This document shows, in pieces, positions 24,542-32,136 of a stretch of 32,136 nucleotides of DNA. Below the pieces are notes generated by a model, which had not been told where the DNA came from, did not search any database, and was given only the letters and a program-made list of their open reading frames with translations. How positions within the stretch are numbered: the stretch's first letter is position 1; each line of letters starts with the position of its first letter. The DNA lies in the NCBI GenBank assembly GCA_946479435.1, contig CAMLFX010000028.1, positions 1 to 32,136 on the forward strand, read 5' to 3'. Both the position numbers and the translations under genes were made by a program. Origin of the DNA: an uncultured Sphingobacteriales bacterium (GTDB taxonomy: Bacteria > Bacteroidota > Bacteroidia > Chitinophagales > Chitinophagaceae).

Positions 24542-25306
24542 CTAGCCTACAACGGTATGGTTATAGTGCCGGGTGGCCTCTGCAAGTTCTTTTATGAGCA
24601 TTGGATCTCGTTCTATTGCATTGCCAACCACCACCACTGTAGCACCAGCTTTACAATTCATATACACCTTATCAGGCGTGTGAATACCCCCGCCTACAAA
24701 TAACGGGATAGACGTATTGCTGCTAATTTTATGTATCATTTCCTCTGAAACAGGAATTTTAGCGCCACTGCCGGCATCCATATATAGTAGGTGCTTACCT
24801 TGCATTTCACCAGCCCATGCAGTGCAAAGGGCTATTTCGGTTTGGTTGGCCGGTATAGGAGCAGAATGGCTCATATACGAAACTGCTGTCTGTGTACCCC
24901 CTTCTATTACCATATAGCCGGTAGAAATTACTTCCAACCCGCTTGATTTTACTGCTGGTGCCGAAACTACATGCTGCCCAATCAGAAGATCGGAGTTACG
25001 GCCGGATATAAGTGAAAGATATAGCAATGCATCAGCTGCCGGGCTAACTTGTGAAGGACTGCCGGGGAAAAGTATAACCGGGATATCTGTTTCTGACTTA
25101 AACCTCTGTATGCACCTTTCTATGTGTTGGGCAACTACCAGGCTTCCACCCATTAAGAGGTAATCTACACCTGCATCGTTACATAATTCAGCCAGATATT
25201 CCATATCCGATGGTGCAACCTTATCGGGATCTACTAAAACAGCAAATCCACTTTTCCCACTTTTCTTTAGGTGATAGAGGTCTTGATATATTTTCCCGGT
25301 AGCCAT
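24542..25306 (-). CDS. Geranylgeranylglyceryl phosphate synthase family protein
   Basis: A 254-residue TIM-barrel prenyltransferase of the GGGPS/PcrB family, which joins a polyprenyl diphosphate to sn-glycerol 1-phosphate in an ether bond. Signature parts are GFAVLVDPDK near the N-terminus, VDYLLMGGS, PVILFPGSPSQVSPAADALLYLSLISGRN, the Glu-Gly turn STGYMVIEGG, and the phosphate-binding loops LFVGGGIHTPDK and VVVVGNAIERD. In archaea this makes membrane lipid; Bacteroidota homologues with this activity have been described, though the end product in the cell is less clear. The ATG at 25304-25306 is preferred to 25324, matching the family N-terminus. It lies 42 bases after mscL and may share its transcript. 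Confidence 0.9.
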   Translation of the reverse strand: MATGKIYQDLYHLKKSGKSGFAVLVDPDKVAPSDMEYLAELCNDAGVDYLLMGGSLVVAQHIERCIQRFKSETDIPVILFPGSPSQVSPAADALLYLSLISGRNSDLLIGQHVVSAPAVKSSGLEVISTGYMVIEGGTQTAVSYMSHSAPIPANQTEIALCTAWAGEMQGKHLLYMDAGSGAKIPVSEEMIHKISSNTSIPLFVGGGIHTPDKVYMNCKAGATVVVVGNAIERDPMLIKELAEATRHYNHTVVG

Positions 25307-25348
25307 AACAACAAAATTGTGCAATAATTGCGTAAAACAGTAAAAAAA

Positions 25349-25789
25349 TTATGACTTTAGCTCTTCTTTCAGCAAATCGCGTATTTCTGTAAGTAGTTTC
25401 TCGCTCGCCGTAGGGCCAGCTGCAGGTTTGGCATCTTCTTCCTTCTTAAGCCTGCTTATAAGGCGTATGGCAAGGAAAATAAAGAAAGCAATGATGAGAA
25501 AATCGACCACTGTCTGTATGAAGTGCCCATAGGCAAAAACGTTAGCTCCAGCTGTTTTAGCCTGCTCCAGCGAGATGTAAGTGTCGCCATCCTTTGCAGG
25601 TGTAAGTACCAGGAATTTATCAGTAAATTTTTCACCCTTTCCTGAAATGAGACCTATTAAGGGCATTATCATATCATCGACCAGTGCAGTAACTATTTTA
25701 CCGAAAGCACCACCTATAATTACACCCACTGCCAAATCAATAACGTTTCCCTTTACGGCGAAGGATTTAAAGTCGTTCCAAAATCCCAT
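25349..25789 (-). CDS. mscL: Large-conductance mechanosensitive channel
   Basis: MscL is a homopentameric inner-membrane pore that opens under membrane tension on osmotic downshock. The 146-residue protein begins with the N-terminal amphipathic helix [31 protein letters not shown], which runs into pore helix TM1 with its Gly/Ala packing face. A periplasmic loop with an insert ([16 protein letters not shown]) follows, then TM2 (about 92-113, [16 protein letters not shown]), and a cytosolic helix with the basic cluster RLKKEE. All are in family order; the loop and tail are slightly longer than in E. coli (136 residues). Confidence 0.97.
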   Translation of the reverse strand: MGFWNDFKSFAVKGNVIDLAVGVIIGGAFGKIVTALVDDMIMPLIGLISGKGEKFTDKFLVLTPAKDGDTYISLEQAKTAGANVFAYGHFIQTVVDFLIIAFFIFLAIRLISRLKKEEDAKPAAGPTASEKLLTEIRDLLKEELKS

Positions 25790-25803
25790 TGTGATAATTT
25801 TTA

Positions 25804-25811
25804 TAAATCTA
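25804..25811 (-). promoter_or_regulatory. Possible promoter for mscL
   Basis: TAGATTTA on the minus strand is one base off TAnnTTTG, with a TTGG exactly 19 bases upstream (25831-25834). Spacing fits the Bacteroidota -33/-7 pattern. Confidence 0.4.
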
Positions 25812-25915
25812 AAAAAATACTAGCTAACCCCCAATTTGGCCTTAATATGTTGGAAATCAATAGGAAAATGCCATTTCGAACATTTTCAATGCTAAAACAA
25901 TAAAAACAAAAGACA

Positions 25916-25951
25916 CTATGGAAACTTTTTTTGTAAAAAATGTTTCCATAG
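25916..25951 (+). promoter_or_regulatory. Putative TetR operator, 36-bp near-palindrome
   Basis: CTATGGAAAC (25916-25925) and GTTTCCATAG (25942-25951) are perfect inverted arms. The 16-nt centre continues the symmetry with six T facing six A, with mismatches only at the first and central pairs. The right arm overlaps the -7 element of the tetR operon and the left arm lies near -40, so a bound repressor would block transcription. Confidence 0.75.
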
Positions 25952-25956
25952 TTTTG
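25949..25956 (+). promoter_or_regulatory. Promoter -7 element of the tetR-efflux operon
   Basis: TAGTTTTG matches TAnnTTTG exactly, 8 bases before the tetR ATG. A run of T at 25926-25929 lies 19 bases upstream. The transcript would be nearly leaderless, which rules out the GTG at 25956 as a start. Confidence 0.6.
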
Positions 25957-25964
25957 TGCGCGAT

Positions 25965-26588
25965 ATGGATATTTTAACGAAAATACTCAGTGCATCAGCT
26001 GATCTGTTTCGCCAATACGGTTTCAAGGCGATAACGATGGATGATATTGCGAGGAGGGCGGGTATTTCGAAAAAGACGTTATACCAGCATTTTGCAAATA
26101 AGCAGGAAGTGGTAAGTGAATCGGTTAACTGGTACAAGTGTAAAATAACCGAGGAATGTGATGCCATGATAGAAGGATCGGAAAATGCAGTAGAAGCCAT
26201 GGTAAAAACATCGGACATGATGAACCAGGCCTACAAACAAATGAACCCACATGCATTGGTTGAATTGCAACGGTTTTACCCGGAAGCTTTTGAGCATTTT
26301 AAAACCAAGCTGCTACAAAGAGATGTAGATATGTTGCGCGATAATTTGTTGCAGGGAATAGGAGAAGGCTACTACCGGGAAGAAATAAATGCCGATGTAA
26401 TGGCACGCTACAGGCTGGAAATATCATTGATCATGTTTCAACCCAACTTGTTGGTGAACGACCGCTACGACCTGGTGTTTATCAGCCAGGAAATCTTTGA
26501 ACACTTCCTGTATGGCATCATGACACCCAAAGGAGAGAAATTATATCAGAAATACAAAGACAAATACTTAAAGCAAGTTTCAAAATGA
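25965..26588 (+). CDS. TetR/AcrR family transcriptional regulator
   Basis: A 207-residue one-component repressor. The N-terminal helix-turn-helix reads FKAITMDDIARRAGISKKTLYQHFANKQEVV (about 18-48), with the recognition helix at SKKTLYQHF and the TetR-typical YQHFANKQ end. The remaining helical domain, which in the family binds ligand and dimerises, is not diagnostic. It begins an operon with tolC-, MFP- and RND-type genes; its stop TGA overlaps the next ATG by 4 bases, so it is cotranscribed and translationally coupled. The palindrome over its promoter suggests autorepression lifted by a substrate of the pump. Start: ATG at 25965, since a GTG at 25956 falls within the promoter. Confidence 0.93.
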   Translation: MDILTKILSASADLFRQYGFKAITMDDIARRAGISKKTLYQHFANKQEVVSESVNWYKCKITEECDAMIEGSENAVEAMVKTSDMMNQAYKQMNPHALVELQRFYPEAFEHFKTKLLQRDVDMLRDNLLQGIGEGYYREEINADVMARYRLEISLIMFQPNLLVNDRYDLVFISQEIFEHFLYGIMTPKGEKLYQKYKDKYLKQVSK

Positions 26589-27925
26589 GACGAATAATAT
26601 ATAGTGTAATAACAATGTTTCTTATGCTGCCTATGGTAGGTAAAGCACAGGAACAACCTATACCGCTTAGCCTGCAAGATGCAATGGACTATGCAGTAAA
26701 AAATAATGTAAACACAAAAAACGCCCGCCTGGATTACCTGGTTCAGAAGGCAAAGAATGATGAAATTACAGGTATTGCCTTACCCCAAGTAAGTGGTAAG
26801 GGCGAGTTTAATGACTATTTGAACCCCGTTAAATCTTTCATACCCGGCGAATTTTTCGGCGGCCCTCCGGGTTCATTTACCGCGGTTCAGTTTACTCCCA
26901 AATACTCCAATACCGCATCTGTTTCAGGATCGCAAATTTTATTTGACGGTAGTGTATTAGTAGCCTTGCAAGCAAGGAAAGCTGTTTTGGAATTATTTGA
27001 TAAAAGAACACAGATGACTGAAGAAGAGGTGCGATATAATGTTCAGAAAGCCTACTATGGGTTGGTAGCTGCGCAAAGGCAATATGTAATAATTAACAGC
27101 TCTATGATATACCTCAGAAGTATGCTTAGGGATGTGCAGATTTCTTATAAAGAAGGTTTTGTAGAAAAGATAGACGTAGATAGGAGCCAGGTAGCAGTAA
27201 ATAATCTTTCAACAGATAGCATACAAGTAGGCAATGCAATTGTAGTGAGTGAGCAACTTTTGAAATACCAGATGGGTATGGATATTAATACACCTATCGT
27301 GCTTACCGATAGTTCTGTTGAAGAAAAAATTGTTGAAGCGCAAGGCTTGCTTAATGAAGATGCAGATTATGGGAATAGGACTGAATTTAGTTTGTTGCAG
27401 AGCCAGCTTAAACTAAATGAATACGATCTAAAACGACATAAATTATCCGGATTGCCATCGTTGGCTGCATTTGGAACGGCAGCATATAACTATTCTACCA
27501 GCAATTTTAAAGATCTTTTTAACGAGCAGTACATTTTCTATTCGCTGGTAGGCTTGCAGCTTAAAGTGCCCATATTTGATGGTTTGCAAAGGCACAATAG
27601 AGTTAAACAAGCCAAAATTGCTATGCAGCAAACTATAAATAGTATAGATGATTTAAAACGTGGAATTGATTTTCAGAAGGCGCAGTATAAAACAACATTG
27701 AGTAATGCATTATTGGTTTTAGAAGCAAGGCAAAAGAATTTTGAATTAGCAAATAACGTTTTAATGCAGGCTAAGAAAAAATATGATGCCGGTGTAGGTA
27801 GTAATACTGAAGTTTCCCAAGCACAAACAGACATGATACAAGCACAAGCTAATTTTTTAGATGGGATGTTAAATGTTGTAAATGCATCATCAGATTTGAA
27901 AAAAGCATTGGGAGATTTTAAATAA
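26585..27925 (+). CDS. TolC-family outer-membrane efflux protein
   Basis: A 446-residue outer-membrane channel of the TolC/OEP family, which forms a trimeric barrel plus long periplasmic tunnel for tripartite efflux. A signal peptide (MRRIIYSVITMFLMLPMVGKAQ) is followed by LSLQDAMDYAVKNNVNTKNARLDYLVQKAK, the usual first OEP repeat. The second repeat includes LLQSQLKLNEYDLKRHKL, VPIFDGLQRHNRVKQAKI and the long helices to DLKKALGDFK at the end. Gln/Ala-rich helices with Asn-Ala pairs support coiled tunnel helices. The ATG overlaps the tetR stop by 4 bases (ATGA), and the MFP gene follows after 30 bases. Confidence 0.94.
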   Translation: MRRIIYSVITMFLMLPMVGKAQEQPIPLSLQDAMDYAVKNNVNTKNARLDYLVQKAKNDEITGIALPQVSGKGEFNDYLNPVKSFIPGEFFGGPPGSFTAVQFTPKYSNTASVSGSQILFDGSVLVALQARKAVLELFDKRTQMTEEEVRYNVQKAYYGLVAAQRQYVIINSSMIYLRSMLRDVQISYKEGFVEKIDVDRSQVAVNNLSTDSIQVGNAIVVSEQLLKYQMGMDINTPIVLTDSSVEEKIVEAQGLLNEDADYGNRTEFSLLQSQLKLNEYDLKRHKLSGLPSLAAFGTAAYNYSTSNFKDLFNEQYIFYSLVGLQLKVPIFDGLQRHNRVKQAKIAMQQTINSIDDLKRGIDFQKAQYKTTLSNALLVLEARQKNFELANNVLMQAKKKYDAGVGSNTEVSQAQTDMIQAQANFLDGMLNVVNASSDLKKALGDFK

Positions 27926-27955
27926 CAATAACCGAAACAATACAAATTATATAAC

Positions 27956-29065
27956 ATGAAATACTCAGTATATCTTTTATTAACAACCGTTATGTTGTCG
28001 GCATGCGGTGGTGGTGATAAAGCTGGCAATAAAGATCAGCAGTTAGCTAAGTTGAAAAAAGAACGCCAGGAAATTGACAGCAAGATCCAAAAGCTGGAAG
28101 CAGAAACAGGCAAGAACAAAACTCGCAAGGCAACACCGGTAAGTGTTGTAGAGGTTCAACCACAAAAATTCAATGCTTTTATTGAAGTTCAATCGCAAAT
28201 AGCCGGCGATGAAAACGTGAATGCAGTGCCGCAAATGCCCGGAAACGTGACAAATATTCTTGTAAAAGTTGGGCAAAGGGTAAGCAAAGGTCAAACCCTT
28301 GCCACTTTAGATGCTAGTAATGTTGACCAACAAATACAAGCTGCGGATATACAAGTTGCCTTAACTAAACAACTTTATGAAAAACAGCAAAAACTTTGGG
28401 CGCAAAATATAGGAACCGAAGTACAACTGATGACTGCAAAGGCTAGTTATGAAGGAGCTCAAAAGCAAAAAGCATTTTATGTAGCTCAACGCAACATGTC
28501 AACCATCAAATCGCCAATAAATGGTACTGTTGATGAGATAGCTTTGAAGGTTGGGGATATAGCAGGGGGCCAAAGTCCTAATCATATCCGTGTAGTTAAT
28601 TTTGATAAACTGAAGGCGGAAGCTAACCTGGGTGAGAATTATTTGGGTAAAGTGCATCAAAACGACCCTGTAACTATTGTATTGCCAGACCTTAATGATT
28701 CCATTCAAACTAAACTGACTTATGTGTCTCAGGCAGTAGATCCGATATCAAGAGCATTCCTGGTACAAGTACGTTTAGGTAATAATAAAAAACTACACCC
28801 TAACATGTCTTGCCGCATGAAGATAGCTAACTATGAATCGAGCAATGCAATAGTAGTACCCGTATCTGTAATACAAAAAACGAACGAAGGTGATATGCTT
28901 TACATAGCTGATGGTAATAAAGCAAAGTCAGTCAAAGTAACTACAGGCCGTAATTCGAATGGCATGGTTGAAATATTAAGTGGATTGAATCCTGGAGATA
29001 GGGTTATTACAGAAGGGTATGAAGAGTTGGATAATGGCGAGTTGATTGAAGTGAAAGCATTGTAG
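27956..29065 (+). CDS. RND efflux periplasmic adaptor (MFP), lipoprotein
   Basis: A 369-residue membrane-fusion protein bridging the inner-membrane RND pump and TolC. The lipoprotein signal MKYSVYLLLTTVMLSAC ends at Cys17. A charged coiled segment (about 28-55, KLKKERQEIDSKIQKLEAE) precedes the body, a feature frequent in Bacteroidota adaptors. The lipoyl halves are at VPQMPGNVTNILVKVGQRVSKGQTLATLD and STIKSPINGTVDEIALKVGDIAGG, with a helical hairpin between them; then beta-barrel and membrane-proximal domains follow (VSVIQKTNEGDMLYIADG, GLNPGDRVITEGYEEL). It starts 30 bases after tolC and 24 bases before the RND gene. Confidence 0.94.
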   Translation: MKYSVYLLLTTVMLSACGGGDKAGNKDQQLAKLKKERQEIDSKIQKLEAETGKNKTRKATPVSVVEVQPQKFNAFIEVQSQIAGDENVNAVPQMPGNVTNILVKVGQRVSKGQTLATLDASNVDQQIQAADIQVALTKQLYEKQQKLWAQNIGTEVQLMTAKASYEGAQKQKAFYVAQRNMSTIKSPINGTVDEIALKVGDIAGGQSPNHIRVVNFDKLKAEANLGENYLGKVHQNDPVTIVLPDLNDSIQTKLTYVSQAVDPISRAFLVQVRLGNNKKLHPNMSCRMKIANYESSNAIVVPVSVIQKTNEGDMLYIADGNKAKSVKVTTGRNSNGMVEILSGLNPGDRVITEGYEELDNGELIEVKAL

Positions 29066-29089
29066 AATCATTAGAAACAATCAAGTTTT

Positions 29090-32000
29090 ATGAAAGACGT
29101 TTTCAAAGAGTTTAAGCCGTCCAGTTGGTCTATTGATAACAGGACTGCTATATATATACTTACAATTATCATCACGCTTGCGGGCTTGTTGACATATTTG
29201 AGTCTACCTAAGGAACAGTTTCCCGAAATAAAAATGCCACAAATTATTGTGCAAACTTTTTATCCCGGTACTTCTCCTGAAAATATGGAGAACCTTGTAA
29301 CCAAACCTATAGAGAAGGAAGTAAAAAACCTTACAGGCGTAAAAAAGGTAACAAGTAACTCCTTCCAGGATTTTTCTGTAGTTATTGTAGAGTTTAATAC
29401 AGATGTAGTAGTAGACAAGGCTAAGCAAGATGTAAAAGATGCGGTAGATAAAGCACGAACTGACCTGCCACAAAACCTGCCTAACGAGCCTGAGGTAAAA
29501 GATATTGACATATCTGAAATGCCAATACTGTATGTAAATATTTCCGGTAATTATGACCTGAATAAACTGAAGAAGTATGCAGATAAAGTGCAGGATAATA
29601 TTGAAGAACTGAATGAGGTAAAGCGTGTGGATATGGTGGGTGCGCTGGACCGTGAGATACAGATCAATATGGATATGTTTCGTATGTCTGCAGCTGGTTT
29701 CACATTTGGCGATATAGAGCGTGCTGTATCAAGCGAGAATATTTCTTCTACTCCGGGCCAGGTTGCAATGAATAACCAGAAACGAATATTAAGTGTAAGA
29801 AAAGAATTCACCAGTGCACAAGAGATTGGGAATATTATAGTTAAGAATCAACAAGGTAAAGCAGTTTATCTGCATGATATTGCAGAGGTACGCGACGATT
29901 TTGAAGAGCAGGAGAGTTATGCCCGCCTGGATAATAAGAATGTAATCACACTAAATGTTATCAAAGCGCAGGGTAAAAACCTGATCGATGCATCAGATAA
30001 AATATATGCACTGATTGAACGGATGCAGAAAGAAGAATTGCCGAAGGATTTGAATATTGTGATCACTGGCGACCAATCTGATTCTACACGTACCACACTG
30101 CATGACCTGATCAATACCATAATTATTGGGTTTATATTGGTTACGATCATCCTTATGTTCTTTATGGGTGTCACAAATGCCTTGTTCGTAGCCATGTCGG
30201 TACCATTATCTTGTGCAATTGCATTTCTTGTAATGCCGGGTATAGGCTTTACGCTGAATATGATTGTGCTATTCTCATTCCTGCTTGCATTGGGTATCGT
30301 TGTGGATGATGCCATTGTAGTGATAGAAAATACCCATAGGATATTTGACAATGGACGAATGCCGATTGTAAAAGCAGCAAAAGCTGCTACAGGCGAAGTG
30401 TTTTTACCAGTACTATCCGGTACGGTTACTACCCTAATACCATTTATTCCTCTGGCATTCTGGAAGGGTGTGATCGGTAGTTTTATGTTCTTCTTGCCTA
30501 TTACGCTTATCATTACGCTACTTGCATCTTTGGCAGTAGCCTATATAATTAACCCTGTATTTGCGGTTAGTTTTATGAAACCACATGATCCGCACGATTC
30601 CGGAAAACGCCGTTGGGGTAAAAGGGATAAAGTGCTAATGATTGCGTTCTTAGCTATAGCTGCTATCTGTTATTTGGCACGTGCCTGGGGCTTTGCCAAC
30701 TTCCTTTTATTCTTGTATGGGTTTATTTTGCTTGAGAAATTTGTATTTGAAAAATGGATACACTCTTTCCAGAATAAAGCGTGGCCTGCTTTTCAAAATT
30801 GGTATACCAAAGTATTGAAAGGTGCACTTGCAAGACCCGGATTAACTGTTATAATAACAGTATGTATATTTATTTTTGCAGGTGTATTGATTTCTATTCG
30901 TGGCGCAAAAGTGGTATTCTTCCCCGATGCTGAACCAAATTTTGCTTATGTGTATCTGAACATGCCGGTAGGTACAGACCAGGCATATACGAATACAGTA
31001 TTGATGAAACTGGAAAAGAAAGTAAATGATGCATTGGATATCGATCCTAAAACGGGTAAGAAAAATCCGGTTGTAAAATCAGTAATATCAAACGTAACCA
31101 TTGGTGCAGTGGATCCTACAAGTGGAGAGGTAGGTAACTTCCCTAATAAAGGTAAGATAACCGTAGCCTTTGTTAAATTCTCAGAGCGCAATGGCGTTTC
31201 TACTACAGAACTGCTTGAGAAACTGCGTACTGCAATTAAAGGTGTCCCCGGTGCTGAAGTGACTGTTGATAAAGAACAAGGCGGCCCACCATTGCCTAAA
31301 CCGATAGTGATCGAAATGACTGGCGATGATCTAGATACTTTATTGAACACATCTCAAAGGCTTAAAAAATTCCTTGAGGATAAGCAGATAGCAGGTGTTG
31401 AAGAACTGCGTTCCGATTTCCAGGCACGAAATCCAGAAATTGTATTTGATCTGGATAGGGAGCGCATGAATAATGAAGGTATCTCAACAGGCCAGGTAGT
31501 GGGTGATTTGCGTACTGCAGTATTTGGTAAAGAAGTATCACGCTTCCGCGATGCCAATGATGATTATCCTATCACTCTACGTCTGAATAAAGATCAACGT
31601 GAGAATATAGATGCGGTACGTAATATGCCTATGATATTCCGTGATATGGGTATGGGCGGACAGATAAGAACTGTTCCAGTTAGTGCATTTGCTGATATCC
31701 GGTATGATAACACATATGGTGGTATCAAACGTAAAGACCTAAAACGTATTATCACACTATCTTCGAACGTGCTGACTGAATACAACCCGAATGAAGTAGT
31801 AGCTGCTATACAAAGTGAGATAAACAACTTTAAAGCACCAAGTGGAATAAGTATTAAGATGGGTGGACAACAAGAAGATCAGGCAGAAACTATGGGCTTC
31901 CTGGGTAATGCGATGCTTATTGCTGTGGGCTTGATATTCCTGATACTTATTATGCAGTTCAATTCGTTTAGCCGTACAGTGATAATAATGAGTGAAATTG

Positions 32001-32136
32001 TTATGAGTATATTTGGTGTGTTATTAGGTATTGGTTTGTTTAAAACCGACGTATCGATAGTAATGAGTGGTATTGGTATAGTTGCTCTTGCAGGTATAGT
32101 GGTTCGTAATGGTATACTACTTGTTGAATTTATGGA
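29090..32136 (+). CDS. RND efflux transporter permease, 3' end beyond the window
   Basis: The proton-driven pump of the operon, 1015 complete codons before the window ends. TM1 is at about 20-38, then a large periplasmic porter domain, TM2 starting near 341, and LGIVVDDAIVVIEN in TM4 with the paired Asp406-Asp407 used in proton relay. TM5 and TM6 follow to about 493. Before the second half (TM7 from about 584) lies a cytosolic-side linker with two additional hydrophobic segments, near 514-530 and 535-552. The second porter domain then leads to TM8 and beyond. HAE-1/AcrB-like pumps usually end at 1030-1160 residues, so little is missing. Substrate cannot be inferred; drug or hydrophobic compounds are likelier than metals. 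Confidence 0.93.
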   Translation, partial: MKDVFKEFKPSSWSIDNRTAIYILTIIITLAGLLTYLSLPKEQFPEIKMPQIIVQTFYPGTSPENMENLVTKPIEKEVKNLTGVKKVTSNSFQDFSVVIVEFNTDVVVDKAKQDVKDAVDKARTDLPQNLPNEPEVKDIDISEMPILYVNISGNYDLNKLKKYADKVQDNIEELNEVKRVDMVGALDREIQINMDMFRMSAAGFTFGDIERAVSSENISSTPGQVAMNNQKRILSVRKEFTSAQEIGNIIVKNQQGKAVYLHDIAEVRDDFEEQESYARLDNKNVITLNVIKAQGKNLIDASDKIYALIERMQKEELPKDLNIVITGDQSDSTRTTLHDLINTIIIGFILVTIILMFFMGVTNALFVAMSVPLSCAIAFLVMPGIGFTLNMIVLFSFLLALGIVVDDAIVVIENTHRIFDNGRMPIVKAAKAATGEVFLPVLSGTVTTLIPFIPLAFWKGVIGSFMFFLPITLIITLLASLAVAYIINPVFAVSFMKPHDPHDSGKRRWGKRDKVLMIAFLAIAAICYLARAWGFANFLLFLYGFILLEKFVFEKWIHSFQNKAWPAFQNWYTKVLKGALARPGLTVIITVCIFIFAGVLISIRGAKVVFFPDAEPNFAYVYLNMPVGTDQAYTNTVLMKLEKKVNDALDIDPKTGKKNPVVKSVISNVTIGAVDPTSGEVGNFPNKGKITVAFVKFSERNGVSTTELLEKLRTAIKGVPGAEVTVDKEQGGPPLPKPIVIEMTGDDLDTLLNTSQRLKKFLEDKQIAGVEELRSDFQARNPEIVFDLDRERMNNEGISTGQVVGDLRTAVFGKEVSRFRDANDDYPITLRLNKDQRENIDAVRNMPMIFRDMGMGGQIRTVPVSAFADIRYDNTYGGIKRKDLKRIITLSSNVLTEYNPNEVVAAIQSEINNFKAPSGISIKMGGQQEDQAETMGFLGNAMLIAVGLIFLILIMQFNSFSRTVIIMSEIVMSIFGVLLGIGLFKTDVSIVMSGIGIVALAGIVVRNGILLVEFM

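Noticed and set aside
25956..25964. GTG start for the TetR regulator
   Set aside because: The GTG overlaps the last base of the exact -7 promoter element, so it should lie before the transcript start.
29917..30513. 198-codon open frame on the minus strand
   Set aside because: It is antisense to the RND transporter gene, which is continuous and conserved through this region.

Overview
The window looks like a chromosomal core region from a member of the Bacteroidota, probably Chitinophagales/Chitinophagaceae-like. Three things point there: the gene families (DUF3098 after ftsX, a PUR/DUF3276 protein, a bacterial GGGP synthase, lipoprotein-type RND adaptors), the AT-rich intergenic DNA with few Shine-Dalgarno sites, and repeated matches to the Bacteroidota promoter -7 element TAnnTTTG a short distance upstream of starts. 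The placement is by recognition only; no database was searched. I see no insertion sequence, prophage, CRISPR array, tRNA or rRNA, and no stretch over 300 bases without a gene.

Layout. 1-2793: the 3' end of a histone-deacetylase-family gene, a convergent terminator, then dxr-rseP on the minus strand. 2904-6336: a DUF2461 gene, an unrecognised 81-aa gene, hflX and an arginase-family gene with altered metal ligands. 6508-8153: ftsX-DUF3098 on plus, converging on a PUR-domain gene. 8256-12645: an ATP synthase operon atpB-E-F-H-A with its own promoter and terminator but without atpG, atpD or atpC. 12704-14122: a small two-helix membrane protein gene diverging from a GT87/DUF2029 mannosyltransferase-like gene. 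14258-18171: pckA converging on a CPA2 antiporter gene. 18243-20048: a DNA glycosylase gene diverging from gcvT. 20124-22935: a 43-codon remnant of a GT-C glycosyltransferase, a small lipoprotein gene, and a dipeptidyl-peptidase III lipoprotein gene. 22993-24412: rpmH-rnpA-yidD-paaY-like cluster. 24542-25789: mscL and the GGGP synthase gene. 25965-32136: a tetR-tolC-MFP-RND efflux operon whose RND gene runs off the window.

The genes are mostly housekeeping: isoprenoid and lipid synthesis, envelope proteolysis, cell division, energy coupling, gluconeogenesis, glycine cleavage, RNA processing and ribosome protein, membrane insertion, osmotic safety valve and efflux. I find no convincing new multi-gene system. 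The items most worth a second look are rnpA with no ATG/GTG/TTG start (AUU proposed), a 36-bp near-palindrome over the promoter of the efflux operon, the stem-loop between atpE and atpF, the arginase homologue lacking two metal ligands, and the truncated glycosyltransferase gene.
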